Source of the DNA: Thalassovita litoralis
GTDB taxonomy: Bacteria; Pseudomonadota; Alphaproteobacteria; Rhodobacterales; Rhodobacteraceae
Direction of reading: 5' to 3'
Length of the DNA: 64,000 nucleotides
Assembly (NCBI RefSeq): GCF_900182725.1
Contig: NZ_FXTO01000001.1
Location: 310,001 to 374,000, forward strand
The notes under the pieces are model-generated. The model was not told the origin of the DNA and searched no databases. It worked only from the letters and a program-made list of their open reading frames with translations. Below, piece by piece: positions 55,621 to 64,000 of this stretch. Positions within the stretch are counted from its first letter, which is position 1. Each line of letters starts with the position of its first letter. Both the position numbers and the translations under genes were made by a program.

Positions 55621-56388
55621 TCAATCCTCGAAACAGGCTGACCGCCCATCCGCGCCAATCGTTGCCGCCCCGTCCATGATGGCTGCTGTCCGCCGCCGCA
55701 TCAATTCATTGGGGCGCGACGCTGACCGGACCTTGGGCGATGGCAGCACAGCCGCCAAGCGGGCCGCCTGTAATGCGCTCAACTCCTCGGGGCCGACATC
55801 GAAATAATGCCGTGCTGCGGCCTCTACTCCGAACACGCCATCATCGAATTCGGCCACGTTCAGGTAAACTTCCAGTATCCGCTCTTTGGACCAGACCAGT
55901 TCAACCATCGGCGTCATCATCGCTTCCAGCGCCTTACGCAGCCAACTGCGGCCATGCCACAGGAACACGTTTTTCACGACCTGCTGCGTCAGGGTCGATG
56001 CGCCCCGGTTCGCCCCGGATTCGATGGCTGCACGAATCGCGGCAATGTCAAACCCACCATGACGGCAAAAATTCGCATCCTCTGCCGCGACAACAGACCG
56101 TTTCATGACCGGGACAATGCCGGACATCGGCACCCATTGCTGATCCACTTCGCCCAGACGCGCGCGTTCACGCCAGATGTAAAAGGTGCTGGGCGGGTTC
56201 AATATGGAATACACCACGACCCACAGAAACATTGCCACCAGCATCATCAAAAACCCCCGCGCCAACCACCGCAGCAGGCGCAGGGCCGGGCGTACCGGCA
56301 GCACCTCGCGCGGGGGGGATGCCGGTTTCTTTTCCGCTTTTTTCGCGGGGGCCTTTCGGGCCGGGGGGGATTTCTTTTTCTGCGCCAC
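55621..56388 (-). CDS. mtgA: Monofunctional peptidoglycan glycosyltransferase
   Basis: 255 residues: Lys/Pro-rich cytoplasmic N-terminus, one membrane helix, then GT51 domain with AAEDANFCRHGGFD (catalytic Glu), RGASTLTQQVVKNVFLW and RILEVYLNVAEF. It polymerises lipid II glycan strands. GTG start at 56388 fits the charged leader. Confidence 0.93.
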   Translation of the reverse strand: MAQKKKSPPARKAPAKKAEKKPASPPREVLPVRPALRLLRWLARGFLMMLVAMFLWVVVYSILNPPSTFYIWRERARLGEVDQQWVPMSGIVPVMKRSVVAAEDANFCRHGGFDIAAIRAAIESGANRGASTLTQQVVKNVFLWHGRSWLRKALEAMMTPMVELVWSKERILEVYLNVAEFDDGVFGVEAAARHYFDVGPEELSALQAARLAAVLPSPKVRSASRPNELMRRRTAAIMDGAATIGADGRSACFED

Positions 56389-56452
56389 GGATCAGCTATA
56401 GGCCCGCCATGCGCTTCGGAAAACCCCTAACCATACGCCTCTCTCTGCTGCG

Positions 56453-56483
56453 AAAAAGAAAAGGCACCCGCGAAGGTGCCTTT
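56453..56483 (-). terminator. Rho-independent terminator of gltB
   Basis: AAAGGCACC/GGTGCCTTT, nine perfect pairs around six bases, followed on the minus strand by TTCTTTTT, 26 bases past the gltB stop. Confidence 0.93.
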
Positions 56484-56508
56484 CCTAAATCGTTCTGACG
56501 AAACCCGC

Positions 56509-59500
56509 TTATTCCGCAGGAACCGCCTTTTCTTCGATGCTCAGCGGATGCGCGATGTGGATCAGCATTTCTTTCGGGCAAACCTGCACGAAATTCGCTT
56601 TCTCGACGTCCCAATGTTGCAGGATATCCGCGGCCTTGCGGCTTCCGGTTTCGCGCGCGTGGCGTTCGATCAGGTCTTTCAACTGGGTTTCCCAATGTTC
56701 GACCGTCACGGGGCAAGTCACCAGCGTTTCCATGTTCATCATGTCAGCCGCCAACCCTTCGGGATCGTACAGATAGGCCATACCGCCCGTCATGCCCGCA
56801 CCAAAGTTCGCACCGATAGACCCAAGGATCACAGCAATACCGCCGGTCATGTATTCACAACCGTTGGAACCGCAGCCCTCGATCACCACTTTCGCGCCCG
56901 AGTTACGCACAGCGAAACGTTCGCCCGCGCGACCAGCCGCAAACAGGTAGCCATCGGTCGCGCCGTACAGCACAGTGTTGCCGATGATGGTGTTTTCCGA
57001 GGCCGTCAGCGGGCTGGCCATCGGCGGGCGCACCACCACGGTGCCGCCCGACAGACCCTTGCCGACATAGTCGTTCGCGTCGCCCGAAACTTCGATCTTC
57101 AGGCCCGGCGCGGCAAAGGCACCCAGCGACTGCCCGGCGCTGCCGGTAAGTTTGACATGCAGGTGATCCGGTTGCAGCGCGTTGCGCATCCCGAAATTCT
57201 TCACGATATGCGAAGACGTCCGGGTACCAACCGTCCGGTGCGTGTTTTGCACGGCATAGGACAGTTGCATCTTCTCGCCGTCCTCTAGGAAGCGATGCGC
57301 ATCCCGCACGATTTCCGCGTCCAGCGTATCCGGCACCACGTTCCGATCCTTGTAACGGTCGTAAACGATGTCTTTTGCGCCATCCACAGTCAGCAGCAGC
57401 GGGTTCAGGTCCAGATCGTCCAAATGCGCGTTACCACGGCTGACCTGGCTCAGCAGGTCGGCACGCCCGATCACGTCATCCAGCGACCGTGCGCCGATGC
57501 TTGCCAGAATTTCCCGCACTTCCTGCGCGTAGAAGGTGATCAGGTTCACCACCTTTTCCGCGCTGCCCGAGAACTTGTCACGCAGGCTTTGGTCCTGCGT
57601 ACACACGCCCACGGGGCAGGTGTTAGACTGGCACTGACGCACCATGATACAGCCCATTGCGATCAGCGCGGCGGTGCCGATGCCGTATTCTTCGGCACCC
57701 ATCATGGCAGCCATCACGATATCGCGACCCGTGCGCAAACCACCATCGGTCCGCAGGGTGACGCGATCACGCAGGTTGTTCATCGACAACACCTGATGCG
57801 CTTCGGTCAGGCCCATTTCCCACGGCAGACCCGCATATTTGATCGAGGTCGCAGGCGATGCCCCGGTGCCACCATTGTGACCCGAAATCAGGATAATGTC
57901 GGCCTTTGCCTTGGCCACACCGGCCGCGATAGTGCCAACACCGGACGATGCCACCAGCTTCACCGTGACCTTGGCGCGTGGGTTGATCTGTTTCAGGTCA
58001 TAGATGAGCTGCGCCAGATCCTCGATCGAGTAAATATCGTGGTGCGGCGGCGGCGAAATCAGCGTCACGCCTTTGGTCGAATGGCGCAGTTTGGCAATCA
58101 GGTCCGTAACCTTCATGCCGGGCAACTGACCACCCTCGCCGGGCTTGGCGCCTTGGGCGACTTTGATTTCCAGCTCTTCGCAATGCAGCAGATATTCTGC
58201 GGTCACGCCGAAACGCCCCGAAGCCACCTGCTTGATCTTGGCGCTGGCGTTGTCGCCATTGGGTTCCGGCGTGAAATCATCGGGGCTTTCGCCACCTTCA
58301 CCGGAATCCGATTTTGCGCCGATACGGTTCATCGCGATGGACAGCGTGCGGTGTGCCTCGGGCGACAATGCCCCCAGCGACATGCCCGGCGTCACGAACC
58401 GTTTGCGGATTGCGGTGATGCTTTCCACGTCCTCGATCGGGATCGCCTTGCCCAGCGGTTTGATGGCCAGCAAGTCACGCAAATGGATCGGCGGGTTCGA
58501 TTGCATCTTCTTCGAGTACTGCTTCCACAGCTCGAACGACGCCCGGTTACACGCCTGCTGCATCAGGTGCATGGTCTGCGCTTCCCACGCGTGGGTTTCC
58601 CCGGATTTCCGCGCTTTGTAGAAGCCACCAATCGGCATCACATCTCGGCCACCCAGCCAACCCTGCTGGTGAACCTCTTCTACCTTTTTCTGGATACCGT
58701 GGACACCGATCCCGGAAATCCGGCTGGTCATGCCGGGGAAATATTCGGCGCACATTGCACGGGACAGGCCCACCGCCTCGAAGTTCAGACCGCCGCGATA
58801 GGACGAGATCACAGAGATCCCCATCTTCGCCATGATCTTCAACAAGCCCTGATCAATCGCTTCGCGGTAGCGCTTCACGTTTTCCGTCAGCGTCCCGTCC
58901 AGCAGACCACGGTCGATACGGTCAGACAGCGAATCTTCGGCCAGATAGGCGTTCACCACAGTGGCACCACAGCCGATCAGAACCGCGAAATAATGCGGGT
59001 CGATACATTCCGCCGACCGCACGTTCAGCGAACAGAAGGTGCGCAATCCCTTGCGAGTCAGATGCGAATGCACGGCACTGGTTGCCAGAATCATCGGCAT
59101 TGCCACCTTGGCGTCGCCCTGATGCTCGTCCGTCAGCACGATATGCCCGGCCCCCGAACGCACAGCATCTTCGGCTTCGGCGCGGATACGCTCCAGCCCG
59201 ATGCGCAGTGCCTCGTCATCGGCATTCGCCGGGAAGGTACAGTCGATCTCGACCAGTTCGGCGTTAAACTGGCGGGTCAGTTCGTCCCACATCGCGTTGC
59301 CCACGAACGGGCTGTCCAGAACCAAAATCTCGGTCTGGGCGCTGCTTTCATCCAGCACGTTCTTCAGGTTGCCGAACCGGGTCTTCAGGCTCATCACGCG
59401 ATATTCGCGCAGACTGTCGATGGGCGGGTTCGTCACCTGGCTAAAGTTCTGCCGGAAGAAATGGCTGAGCGGGCGATATTTGGACGACAGAACCGCCGCC

Positions 59501-61047
59501 GGGGTATCATCTCCCATCGAGGCAATCGCCTCTTTCCCATCTTCGGCCATCGGAGCCAGAATCTGTTCCAGTTCTTCAATGGTATAGCCCGCCGCAATCT
59601 GCCGCTTACGCAGTTCTGCGCCGCTGAACATCGGCTTTTCGGTCAGACCTTCCAGCGCCTCGTCCAGATCATTGATCTTGCCGACCCATTCACCAAAGGG
59701 CTGGCTGGAAGCCATTTTATCTTTGATTTCAGTGTCGTGATACAGTTTGCCTTCGGCCATATCCACGGCCAGCAATTGCCCCGGCCCCAAGGCGCCTTTT
59801 TCTTTTACCGTGGCTTCGTTGGTGGGCACCATGCCCGCCTCGGACCCGGCAATCAGCAACCCTTCGCCAGTCACGACATACCGCATCGGGCGCAGGCCGT
59901 TCCGGTCCAGACCGGCACAGACCCAGCGGCCATCGGTCATGGCCAGCGCGGCGGGGCCGTCCCACGGTTCCATTACGCTGTTGCAATAGCTGTACATGTC
60001 GCGCCATGCCTCGGGCAGTTCTACCGCTTGCTTGGACCACGATTCAGGCACCAGCATGGTTTTCGCCATCGGCGCGTTACGGCCTGCGCGAACCAGCACC
60101 TCGAACACCGAATCCAGCGCCGCCGAATCCGACGAACCCGGCTGAATGATCGGCTTGATATCCTCGGCCAGATCGCCAAACGCGCTCGAAGCCATACGGA
60201 TTTCGTGCGACTTCATCCAGTTGACGTTGCCCTTCAGCGTGTTGATTTCGCCGTTATGCGCCAACATGCGGAACGGTTGCGCCAGCCACCACTGCGGGAA
60301 GGTGTTGGTCGAATACCGCTGGTGATAGATCGCAAAGGCGCTTTCGAAGCGTTCGTCTTGCAGATCCGGGTAAAATTCCGAAACCTGCTCGGCCAGCATC
60401 ATGCCCTTGTAGATGATCGAACGGCACGATAGCGACGCGATATACAACTGCCCCACACCAGCGGCGGCAGCGGCTTTTTCGATCCGGCGGCGGATCACAT
60501 ACAATTCGCGCTCGAACGCTTCTTCGTCGATATCCTTGGCGTTGGAAATCAGGATTTGTTCGATCTCGGGGCGAGTCGCGTTTGCTTTTTCACCCAGGCA
60601 TCCGATTTCCACCGGAACGTGGCGCCAGCCATAAATGTAGTGGCCCATCCGCAGCACTTCGGTTTCCACGATGGTCCGGCAGGTTTCCTGCGCCCCAAAA
60701 TTGGTACGCGGCAGGAACACCTGACCCACGGCCATCAGCCTGTCCTGATGCGGTTCGTGGCCCGTGCGCTTGATCTGGTCATAGAAGAAGGGAACCGGAA
60801 TCTGCACATGGATGCCCGCACCGTCGCCGGTTTTTCCGTCGGCATCCACGGCACCGCGGTGCCAGATCGCTTTCAGCGCGGTGATCCCGCTTTCAACAAC
60901 CTTGCGGCTGGGTTTGCCGTCCAGTGACACCACCAGACCCACCCCACACGAGGAATGCTCTTCCTCGTGTGAATACATGCCGTTTTCGGCCAGCCATTGA
61001 CGCTTGGCTTCTTCGGCGGCTACCCAGTTTTCGTCGTAGACAGTCAT
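56509..61047 (-). CDS. gltB: Glutamate synthase (NADPH) large subunit
   Basis: 1512 residues. Class-II amidotransferase domain begins at Cys34 after a 33-residue propeptide (HSS-CGVGL), then the central and FMN-binding synthase domains with SGHNGGTGASPATSIKYAG and a 3Fe-4S site near CIMVRQCQSNTCPVGVCTQ, and a C-terminal beta-helix domain. It makes two glutamates from glutamine and 2-oxoglutarate. An in-frame ATG at 61137 exists, but AAGGAGA precedes 61047. Confidence 0.97.
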   Translation of the reverse strand: MTVYDENWVAAEEAKRQWLAENGMYSHEEEHSSCGVGLVVSLDGKPSRKVVESGITALKAIWHRGAVDADGKTGDGAGIHVQIPVPFFYDQIKRTGHEPHQDRLMAVGQVFLPRTNFGAQETCRTIVETEVLRMGHYIYGWRHVPVEIGCLGEKANATRPEIEQILISNAKDIDEEAFERELYVIRRRIEKAAAAAGVGQLYIASLSCRSIIYKGMMLAEQVSEFYPDLQDERFESAFAIYHQRYSTNTFPQWWLAQPFRMLAHNGEINTLKGNVNWMKSHEIRMASSAFGDLAEDIKPIIQPGSSDSAALDSVFEVLVRAGRNAPMAKTMLVPESWSKQAVELPEAWRDMYSYCNSVMEPWDGPAALAMTDGRWVCAGLDRNGLRPMRYVVTGEGLLIAGSEAGMVPTNEATVKEKGALGPGQLLAVDMAEGKLYHDTEIKDKMASSQPFGEWVGKINDLDEALEGLTEKPMFSGAELRKRQIAAGYTIEELEQILAPMAEDGKEAIASMGDDTPAAVLSSKYRPLSHFFRQNFSQVTNPPIDSLREYRVMSLKTRFGNLKNVLDESSAQTEILVLDSPFVGNAMWDELTRQFNAELVEIDCTFPANADDEALRIGLERIRAEAEDAVRSGAGHIVLTDEHQGDAKVAMPMILATSAVHSHLTRKGLRTFCSLNVRSAECIDPHYFAVLIGCGATVVNAYLAEDSLSDRIDRGLLDGTLTENVKRYREAIDQGLLKIMAKMGISVISSYRGGLNFEAVGLSRAMCAEYFPGMTSRISGIGVHGIQKKVEEVHQQGWLGGRDVMPIGGFYKARKSGETHAWEAQTMHLMQQACNRASFELWKQYSKKMQSNPPIHLRDLLAIKPLGKAIPIEDVESITAIRKRFVTPGMSLGALSPEAHRTLSIAMNRIGAKSDSGEGGESPDDFTPEPNGDNASAKIKQVASGRFGVTAEYLLHCEELEIKVAQGAKPGEGGQLPGMKVTDLIAKLRHSTKGVTLISPPPHHDIYSIEDLAQLIYDLKQINPRAKVTVKLVASSGVGTIAAGVAKAKADIILISGHNGGTGASPATSIKYAGLPWEMGLTEAHQVLSMNNLRDRVTLRTDGGLRTGRDIVMAAMMGAEEYGIGTAALIAMGCIMVRQCQSNTCPVGVCTQDQSLRDKFSGSAEKVVNLITFYAQEVREILASIGARSLDDVIGRADLLSQVSRGNAHLDDLDLNPLLLTVDGAKDIVYDRYKDRNVVPDTLDAEIVRDAHRFLEDGEKMQLSYAVQNTHRTVGTRTSSHIVKNFGMRNALQPDHLHVKLTGSAGQSLGAFAAPGLKIEVSGDANDYVGKGLSGGTVVVRPPMASPLTASENTIIGNTVLYGATDGYLFAAGRAGERFAVRNSGAKVVIEGCGSNGCEYMTGGIAVILGSIGANFGAGMTGGMAYLYDPEGLAADMMNMETLVTCPVTVEHWETQLKDLIERHARETGSRKAADILQHWDVEKANFVQVCPKEMLIHIAHPLSIEEKAVPAE

Positions 61048-61279
61048 TGTCTTCTCCTTACTCAAGACCTGCGCCGCGCCGGGGTCGCTGTCGAAAGATT
61101 CCTTCCCGGTCGGGGAACCCACAAATCGGGCGGTCATCTTTTCTGTGCTTCAGCGAAACTGGATCAGGCGATCCGGGCGGTCAGGTCAGCATCCTTGCCC
61201 TTGTCCGATCTGTATTGCGGCGCGGGCTGGGTTCATCAGTCAAAAGGGGTGATGGGGGCATTTGCCCCCGAAACTCCGG

Positions 61280-62713
61280 TTATTCGGCGGCGACGGCGCG
61301 GGCTTCGTTCAGATAGGTCAGAACCGCATCTGCACAGTCCCGCCCGTCCTTGATCGCCCAGACCACCAAGGACGCGCCGCGCACGATGTCACCCACCGCG
61401 AACACGCCATCCAAGCTGGTTTTGCCGGTCTTGAATTCGGCCTTTACGGTGCCCCAGCGGGTCACTTCCAGCCCGTCAACACCCCAAAGTTTCGGCAAAT
61501 CTTCCGGCTCGAAGCCCAGCGCCTTGATCACCAGATCGGCGGCTTCGTTATAATCCGCACCTTCGATCACCTCGGGGCTTTGACGGCCCGACGCATCCGG
61601 CGCGCCCAACCGCATTTTTTGCACCTGAACCGCGTTCACCGGATCACCGGCAAACCCTTTGGGGGCGGCCAGCCATTCAAAGATCACGCCTTCTTCTTCG
61701 GCATTCTGCACTTCGCGCTGGCTGCCCGGCATATTCGCACGGTCACGGCGATACAGGCATTTCACCGATTCAGCGCCTTGGCGGATTGCAGTCCGCACGC
61801 AGTCCATCGCGGTATCACCGCCACCGATCACGACGACCTTCTTACCCTTGGCGTTCAGGCTGCCGTCTTCGTATTCCGGCACTTCGTCACCAAAGCTCAG
61901 CTTGTTGGAAACGGTCAGATAGTCGATGGCGCGCACGATCCCGTCCGCATCGGCCCCCGGCCCTTCCAAATCCCGCGTTTTGTAGACACCCGTAGCGATA
62001 ACCACAGCGTCGTGCTTGCCGCGGATTGCGTCAAAAGACAAATCTTCGCCCACGTTGCAATTCATCACAAACTCGACGCCCGACTGTTCCAACTGGTCGA
62101 TCCGGCGCATAACCACATCTTTTTCCAGTTTGAAACCGGGGATACCATAGGTCAGCAATCCGCCTGCGCGGTCATAACGATCATAAACCGTCACCTGCAA
62201 ACCGGCCCGGCGCAGCATATCCGCCGCGGCCAAACCGCCAGGACCGGCACCGATCACACCAACCGACTGATCACGCTCTGCCATCACGGAAATCGGTTTG
62301 ACCCAACCATTTTCCCAAGCGGTATCAGTGATGTATTTTTCGACCGAGCCAATCGTCACGGTGCCGTGGCCCGACTGTTCAATCACACAGTTGCCTTCGC
62401 ACAGGCGATCCTGAGGACAGATCCGGCCACAGATTTCCGGGAAAGTATTGGTTGCCTGACTGATGGCATATGCTTCTTCCAGACGGCCCATCGCGGTCAT
62501 GCGCAGCCAGTCGGGAATATTGTTATGCAGCGGGCAATGCGCCTGACAATAAGGCACACCGCACTGGCTGCACCGGCTGGCCTGTTCCTTGGCCTTTGCG
62601 TCAGCATATTCGGCGTAGATTTCGTTGAAATCCTTATTGCGCAGGTTCGCATCCCGCTTCGAGGGCATGTCGCGCTCGATATTCACGAATTTCAGCATCG
62701 GTTGCTTAGCCAC
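61280..62713 (-). CDS. gltD: Glutamate synthase (NADPH) small subunit
   Basis: 477 residues: N-terminal iron-sulfur motifs CSQCGVPYCQAHCP and CEGNC, FAD-binding GAGPGGLAAADMLRRAG and NAD(P)-binding VIGGGDTAMDCVRTA. It supplies electrons to GltB. GTG start at 62713 with AAAGG. It lies upstream of gltB by 232 bases, so the pair may share a transcript. Confidence 0.96.
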   Translation of the reverse strand: MAKQPMLKFVNIERDMPSKRDANLRNKDFNEIYAEYADAKAKEQASRCSQCGVPYCQAHCPLHNNIPDWLRMTAMGRLEEAYAISQATNTFPEICGRICPQDRLCEGNCVIEQSGHGTVTIGSVEKYITDTAWENGWVKPISVMAERDQSVGVIGAGPGGLAAADMLRRAGLQVTVYDRYDRAGGLLTYGIPGFKLEKDVVMRRIDQLEQSGVEFVMNCNVGEDLSFDAIRGKHDAVVIATGVYKTRDLEGPGADADGIVRAIDYLTVSNKLSFGDEVPEYEDGSLNAKGKKVVVIGGGDTAMDCVRTAIRQGAESVKCLYRRDRANMPGSQREVQNAEEEGVIFEWLAAPKGFAGDPVNAVQVQKMRLGAPDASGRQSPEVIEGADYNEAADLVIKALGFEPEDLPKLWGVDGLEVTRWGTVKAEFKTGKTSLDGVFAVGDIVRGASLVVWAIKDGRDCADAVLTYLNEARAVAAE

Positions 62714-62862
62714 GTCGCTGCCTTTCTGCTAGGTATAAACGGTTGGGGCTTCTTTAATTCAGGTCTGAAACAAATAAAAGTCAGAACAGTTGACCTTTAT
62801 TGATAAATTCGCCTCTGAAATTTGAGCGTGGCACTGCAAATGCGCAAAATTTAGGTCCGAAA

Positions 62863-62876
62863 CGGATTTAAATCCG
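62863..62876. promoter_or_regulatory. Palindrome in the gltD-uppP divergent region
   Basis: CGGATTTAAATCCG is a perfect 14-bp palindrome, possibly an operator for gltD or uppP. Nothing further supports it. Confidence 0.3.
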
Positions 62877-62937
62877 ATCTTTCCTTTTATTCTCAATCAT
62901 TTATACCTACACATAAAATTCCAACGGACGACAGACT

Positions 62938-63741
62938 ATGACCCTCCTGCATCTGTTTATTATCGCCGTTATTCAGGGCATTACCGAGTTTCTTCCCATT
63001 TCTTCCTCGGGACACCTGATTCTCTTGCCGAATCTTACAGGCATGGCGGATCAAGGTCAGGTGATTGACGTCGCCGTTCACATTGGAACCTTGGCCGCTG
63101 TGGTTCTGTATTTCTGGTCAGACGTCCGCGAAGGACTGGCCGGAACCCCGCGCATGCTGACCGGAAAGATTGATACCCCCGGATCAAAGCTGGCCTTCCT
63201 GCTGATGATGGCAACGATCCCGGTAATTGTGGTGGGGCTGATCCTGAAGCTGACGGGGCTGGACGACGCAATGCGTGGCATCACCGTCATTGGCTGGACC
63301 ATGCTGCTTTTTGGGTTGCTGCTATACTGGGTCGACCAACGCGGCCCGGTAGATCGGACTGAAAAGGACTGGTCATTATCCCACGCACTGATCATGGGGC
63401 TATGGCAAGCGGTGGCGCTGATTCCCGGCACCTCACGTTCCGGCATCACCATCACCGCCGCGCGGCAATTGGGCTATACCCGCCATGACGCGGCAAAGCT
63501 GTCCATGCTGATGTCCATCCCGACGATTTTCGCCAGCGGTGTATTGCTATCCGCGCAGGTGATCCGTGACGCAGACGTTACCGCCGCCAAGGATGGTGCA
63601 ATCGCAGCGGGCTTCGCGTTTCTGTCCGCCCTACTGGCGCTGAGCCTGATGATGCGGCTTCTGCGTTCGGTCAGCTTTACCCCGTATGTGATTTATCGCG
63701 TCATTCTGGGCGTCATTCTGCTGGCAATCGCCTATACGTAA
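62938..63741 (+). CDS. uppP: Undecaprenyl-diphosphatase
   Basis: 267 residues, eight helices: QGITEFLPISSSGHLIL and IPGTSRSGITITAARQLG are the two catalytic motifs of BacA/UppP. It dephosphorylates undecaprenyl diphosphate at the membrane, recycling the cell-wall lipid carrier and giving bacitracin tolerance. Divergent from gltD. Confidence 0.95.
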   Translation: MTLLHLFIIAVIQGITEFLPISSSGHLILLPNLTGMADQGQVIDVAVHIGTLAAVVLYFWSDVREGLAGTPRMLTGKIDTPGSKLAFLLMMATIPVIVVGLILKLTGLDDAMRGITVIGWTMLLFGLLLYWVDQRGPVDRTEKDWSLSHALIMGLWQAVALIPGTSRSGITITAARQLGYTRHDAAKLSMLMSIPTIFASGVLLSAQVIRDADVTAAKDGAIAAGFAFLSALLALSLMMRLLRSVSFTPYVIYRVILGVILLAIAYT

Positions 63742-63764
63742 AAGGGCGAGCCAAAGGCCCGCCC
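63740..63764 (-). terminator. Convergent terminator between uppP and the right-edge gene
   Basis: GGGCGAGCC/GGCCCGCCC with one mismatch and a T run on the minus strand; may also end uppP transcripts. Confidence 0.65.
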
Positions 63765-63789
63765 CCTAAATTCAATCTGTATCGGCGGA

Positions 63790-64000
63790 TTAACTGACGC
63801 GCAGGTTTTTCGCCGATTCCTTGATCGCCGCGTACTGACCCGACGGGCGGAAACGCCACAGGTAATCCGGCAAAACAACTTCGGGCGCGACGGGTTTGAT
63901 CCCCAGATCCGCGAACCCCTTGGCCCCTTCGGACACCACATTATCCGACTTCAGCAGCTTCACCTGATCGCGGGTCAGCATACTTTTGAACAGGCCGCCG
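63790..64000 (-). CDS. Complex I NDUFA9-like SDR protein (3' end only)
   Basis: The last ~70 residues of a gene cut by the window edge: [34 protein letters not shown] then [14 protein letters not shown]. This tail is typical of the NDUFA9-related, NAD-dependent epimerase-like proteins annotated as complex I accessory subunits in Rhodobacterales. The visible ATG at 63981 is internal; the true start lies beyond the window. Confidence 0.75.
   Translation of the reverse strand, partial: GGLFKSMLTRDQVKLLKSDNVVSEGAKGFADLGIKPVAPEVVLPDYLWRFRPSGQYAAIKESAKNLRVS

Noticed and set aside
57295-60432. Very long open frame (1045 codons) antisense to gltB
   Set aside because: It mirrors the GC-rich codon pattern of gltB, has no family likeness or ribosome site, and reads as low-complexity His/Arg/Gln-rich protein.
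62829-62843. Sigma-54-like promoter TGGCAC-N5-ATGC in the gltD-uppP gap
   Set aside because: Spacing fits, but it points at uppP rather than the nitrogen genes gltD/gltB, and a single match is expected by chance.
1-64000. CRISPR arrays, insertion sequences, prophage, tRNA or rRNA genes
   Set aside because: No regularly spaced repeats, transposase-like or phage-like proteins, or tRNA/rRNA signatures were seen on reading the window.

Overview
The window is a dense, roughly 60% GC chromosomal segment from an alphaproteobacterium, most likely a marine Rhodobacterales (Roseobacter-group) bacterium. Indicators are the PetP/PetR pair, a CenR-like response regulator, the xseB-ispA-dxs order, the single paaABCDE operon, a creatinase-fold ectoine hydrolase, two Pot-type polyamine importers, an NDUFA9-like gene at the right edge, and short intergenic repeats that recur between genes. 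There are no rRNA or tRNA genes, insertion sequences, prophage genes or CRISPR arrays that I can see. Almost all open sequence is occupied by housekeeping and transport genes.

Layout. 1-4.4 kb: an L,D-transpeptidase-fold gene overlapping ribA, the divergent response regulator cenR, a short segment with an FNR-like box and a terminator that may encode a small RNA, zinT behind a Zur-like palindrome, and a membrane LytTR regulator. 4.5-8.3 kb: a DMT exporter with a perfect leader hairpin, exonuclease III, a thioredoxin-TPR chaperone, a LON-domain protein and a Trm112-like zinc-less protein. 8.3-11.7 kb: thiBPQ under a TPP riboswitch. 11.7-19.7 kb: aroC, an HD protein, an AEC carrier, a DMT transporter, HU, AMP nucleosidase, a class II aldolase, DUF1810 and a Clp-fold membrane protease. 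19.7-23.5 kb: paaABCDE for phenylacetyl-CoA epoxidation, with a perfect inverted repeat upstream. 23.5-28.7 kb: an epimerase-like gene, xseB-ispA-dxs plus a tiny coupled secreted protein, and a phosphotransferase-fold protein. 28.8-31.7 kb: petPR, ilvE and cobO.

31.7-48.8 kb is the metabolic core of interest. It holds a complete Pot-type importer (potADBC-like) divergent from a three-gene operon of ectoine hydrolase-like doeA, an ArgE-type deacetylase and a GntR regulator; then an SMP-30-like propeller; then a putrescine module made of a SpuC-like aminotransferase, a GntR regulator, PotFGHI and a PuuB-like FAD oxidase. Candidate operators flank both GntR systems, and both importers carry a hairpin directly after the solute-binding protein gene.

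48.8-64 kb: a DMT transporter, malonyl-CoA synthetase (matB), an outer-membrane beta-barrel protein, an overlapping msrB-msrA-thioredoxin-like repair operon, epoxyqueuosine reductase, a glutathione transferase, mtgA, gltB and gltD for glutamate synthesis, uppP for lipid-carrier recycling, and the 3' end of an NDUFA9-like gene cut by the window edge.

The most noteworthy observations are (i) the doeA-argE-gntR operon facing a Pot-type transporter, an unusual arrangement for compatible-solute-like catabolism; (ii) the FNR-box/hairpin/CCUCC/terminator arrangement after cenR; (iii) two families of dispersed intergenic repeats, one of which supplies a gene's stop codon and the other of which abuts start codons; (iv) a ribA whose N-terminal half looks like a decayed DHBP synthase; and (v) TGATCAAATT sites on both sides of the putrescine GntR gene. 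All functional statements are from reading the sequence and from knowledge of the families; no database search was run.
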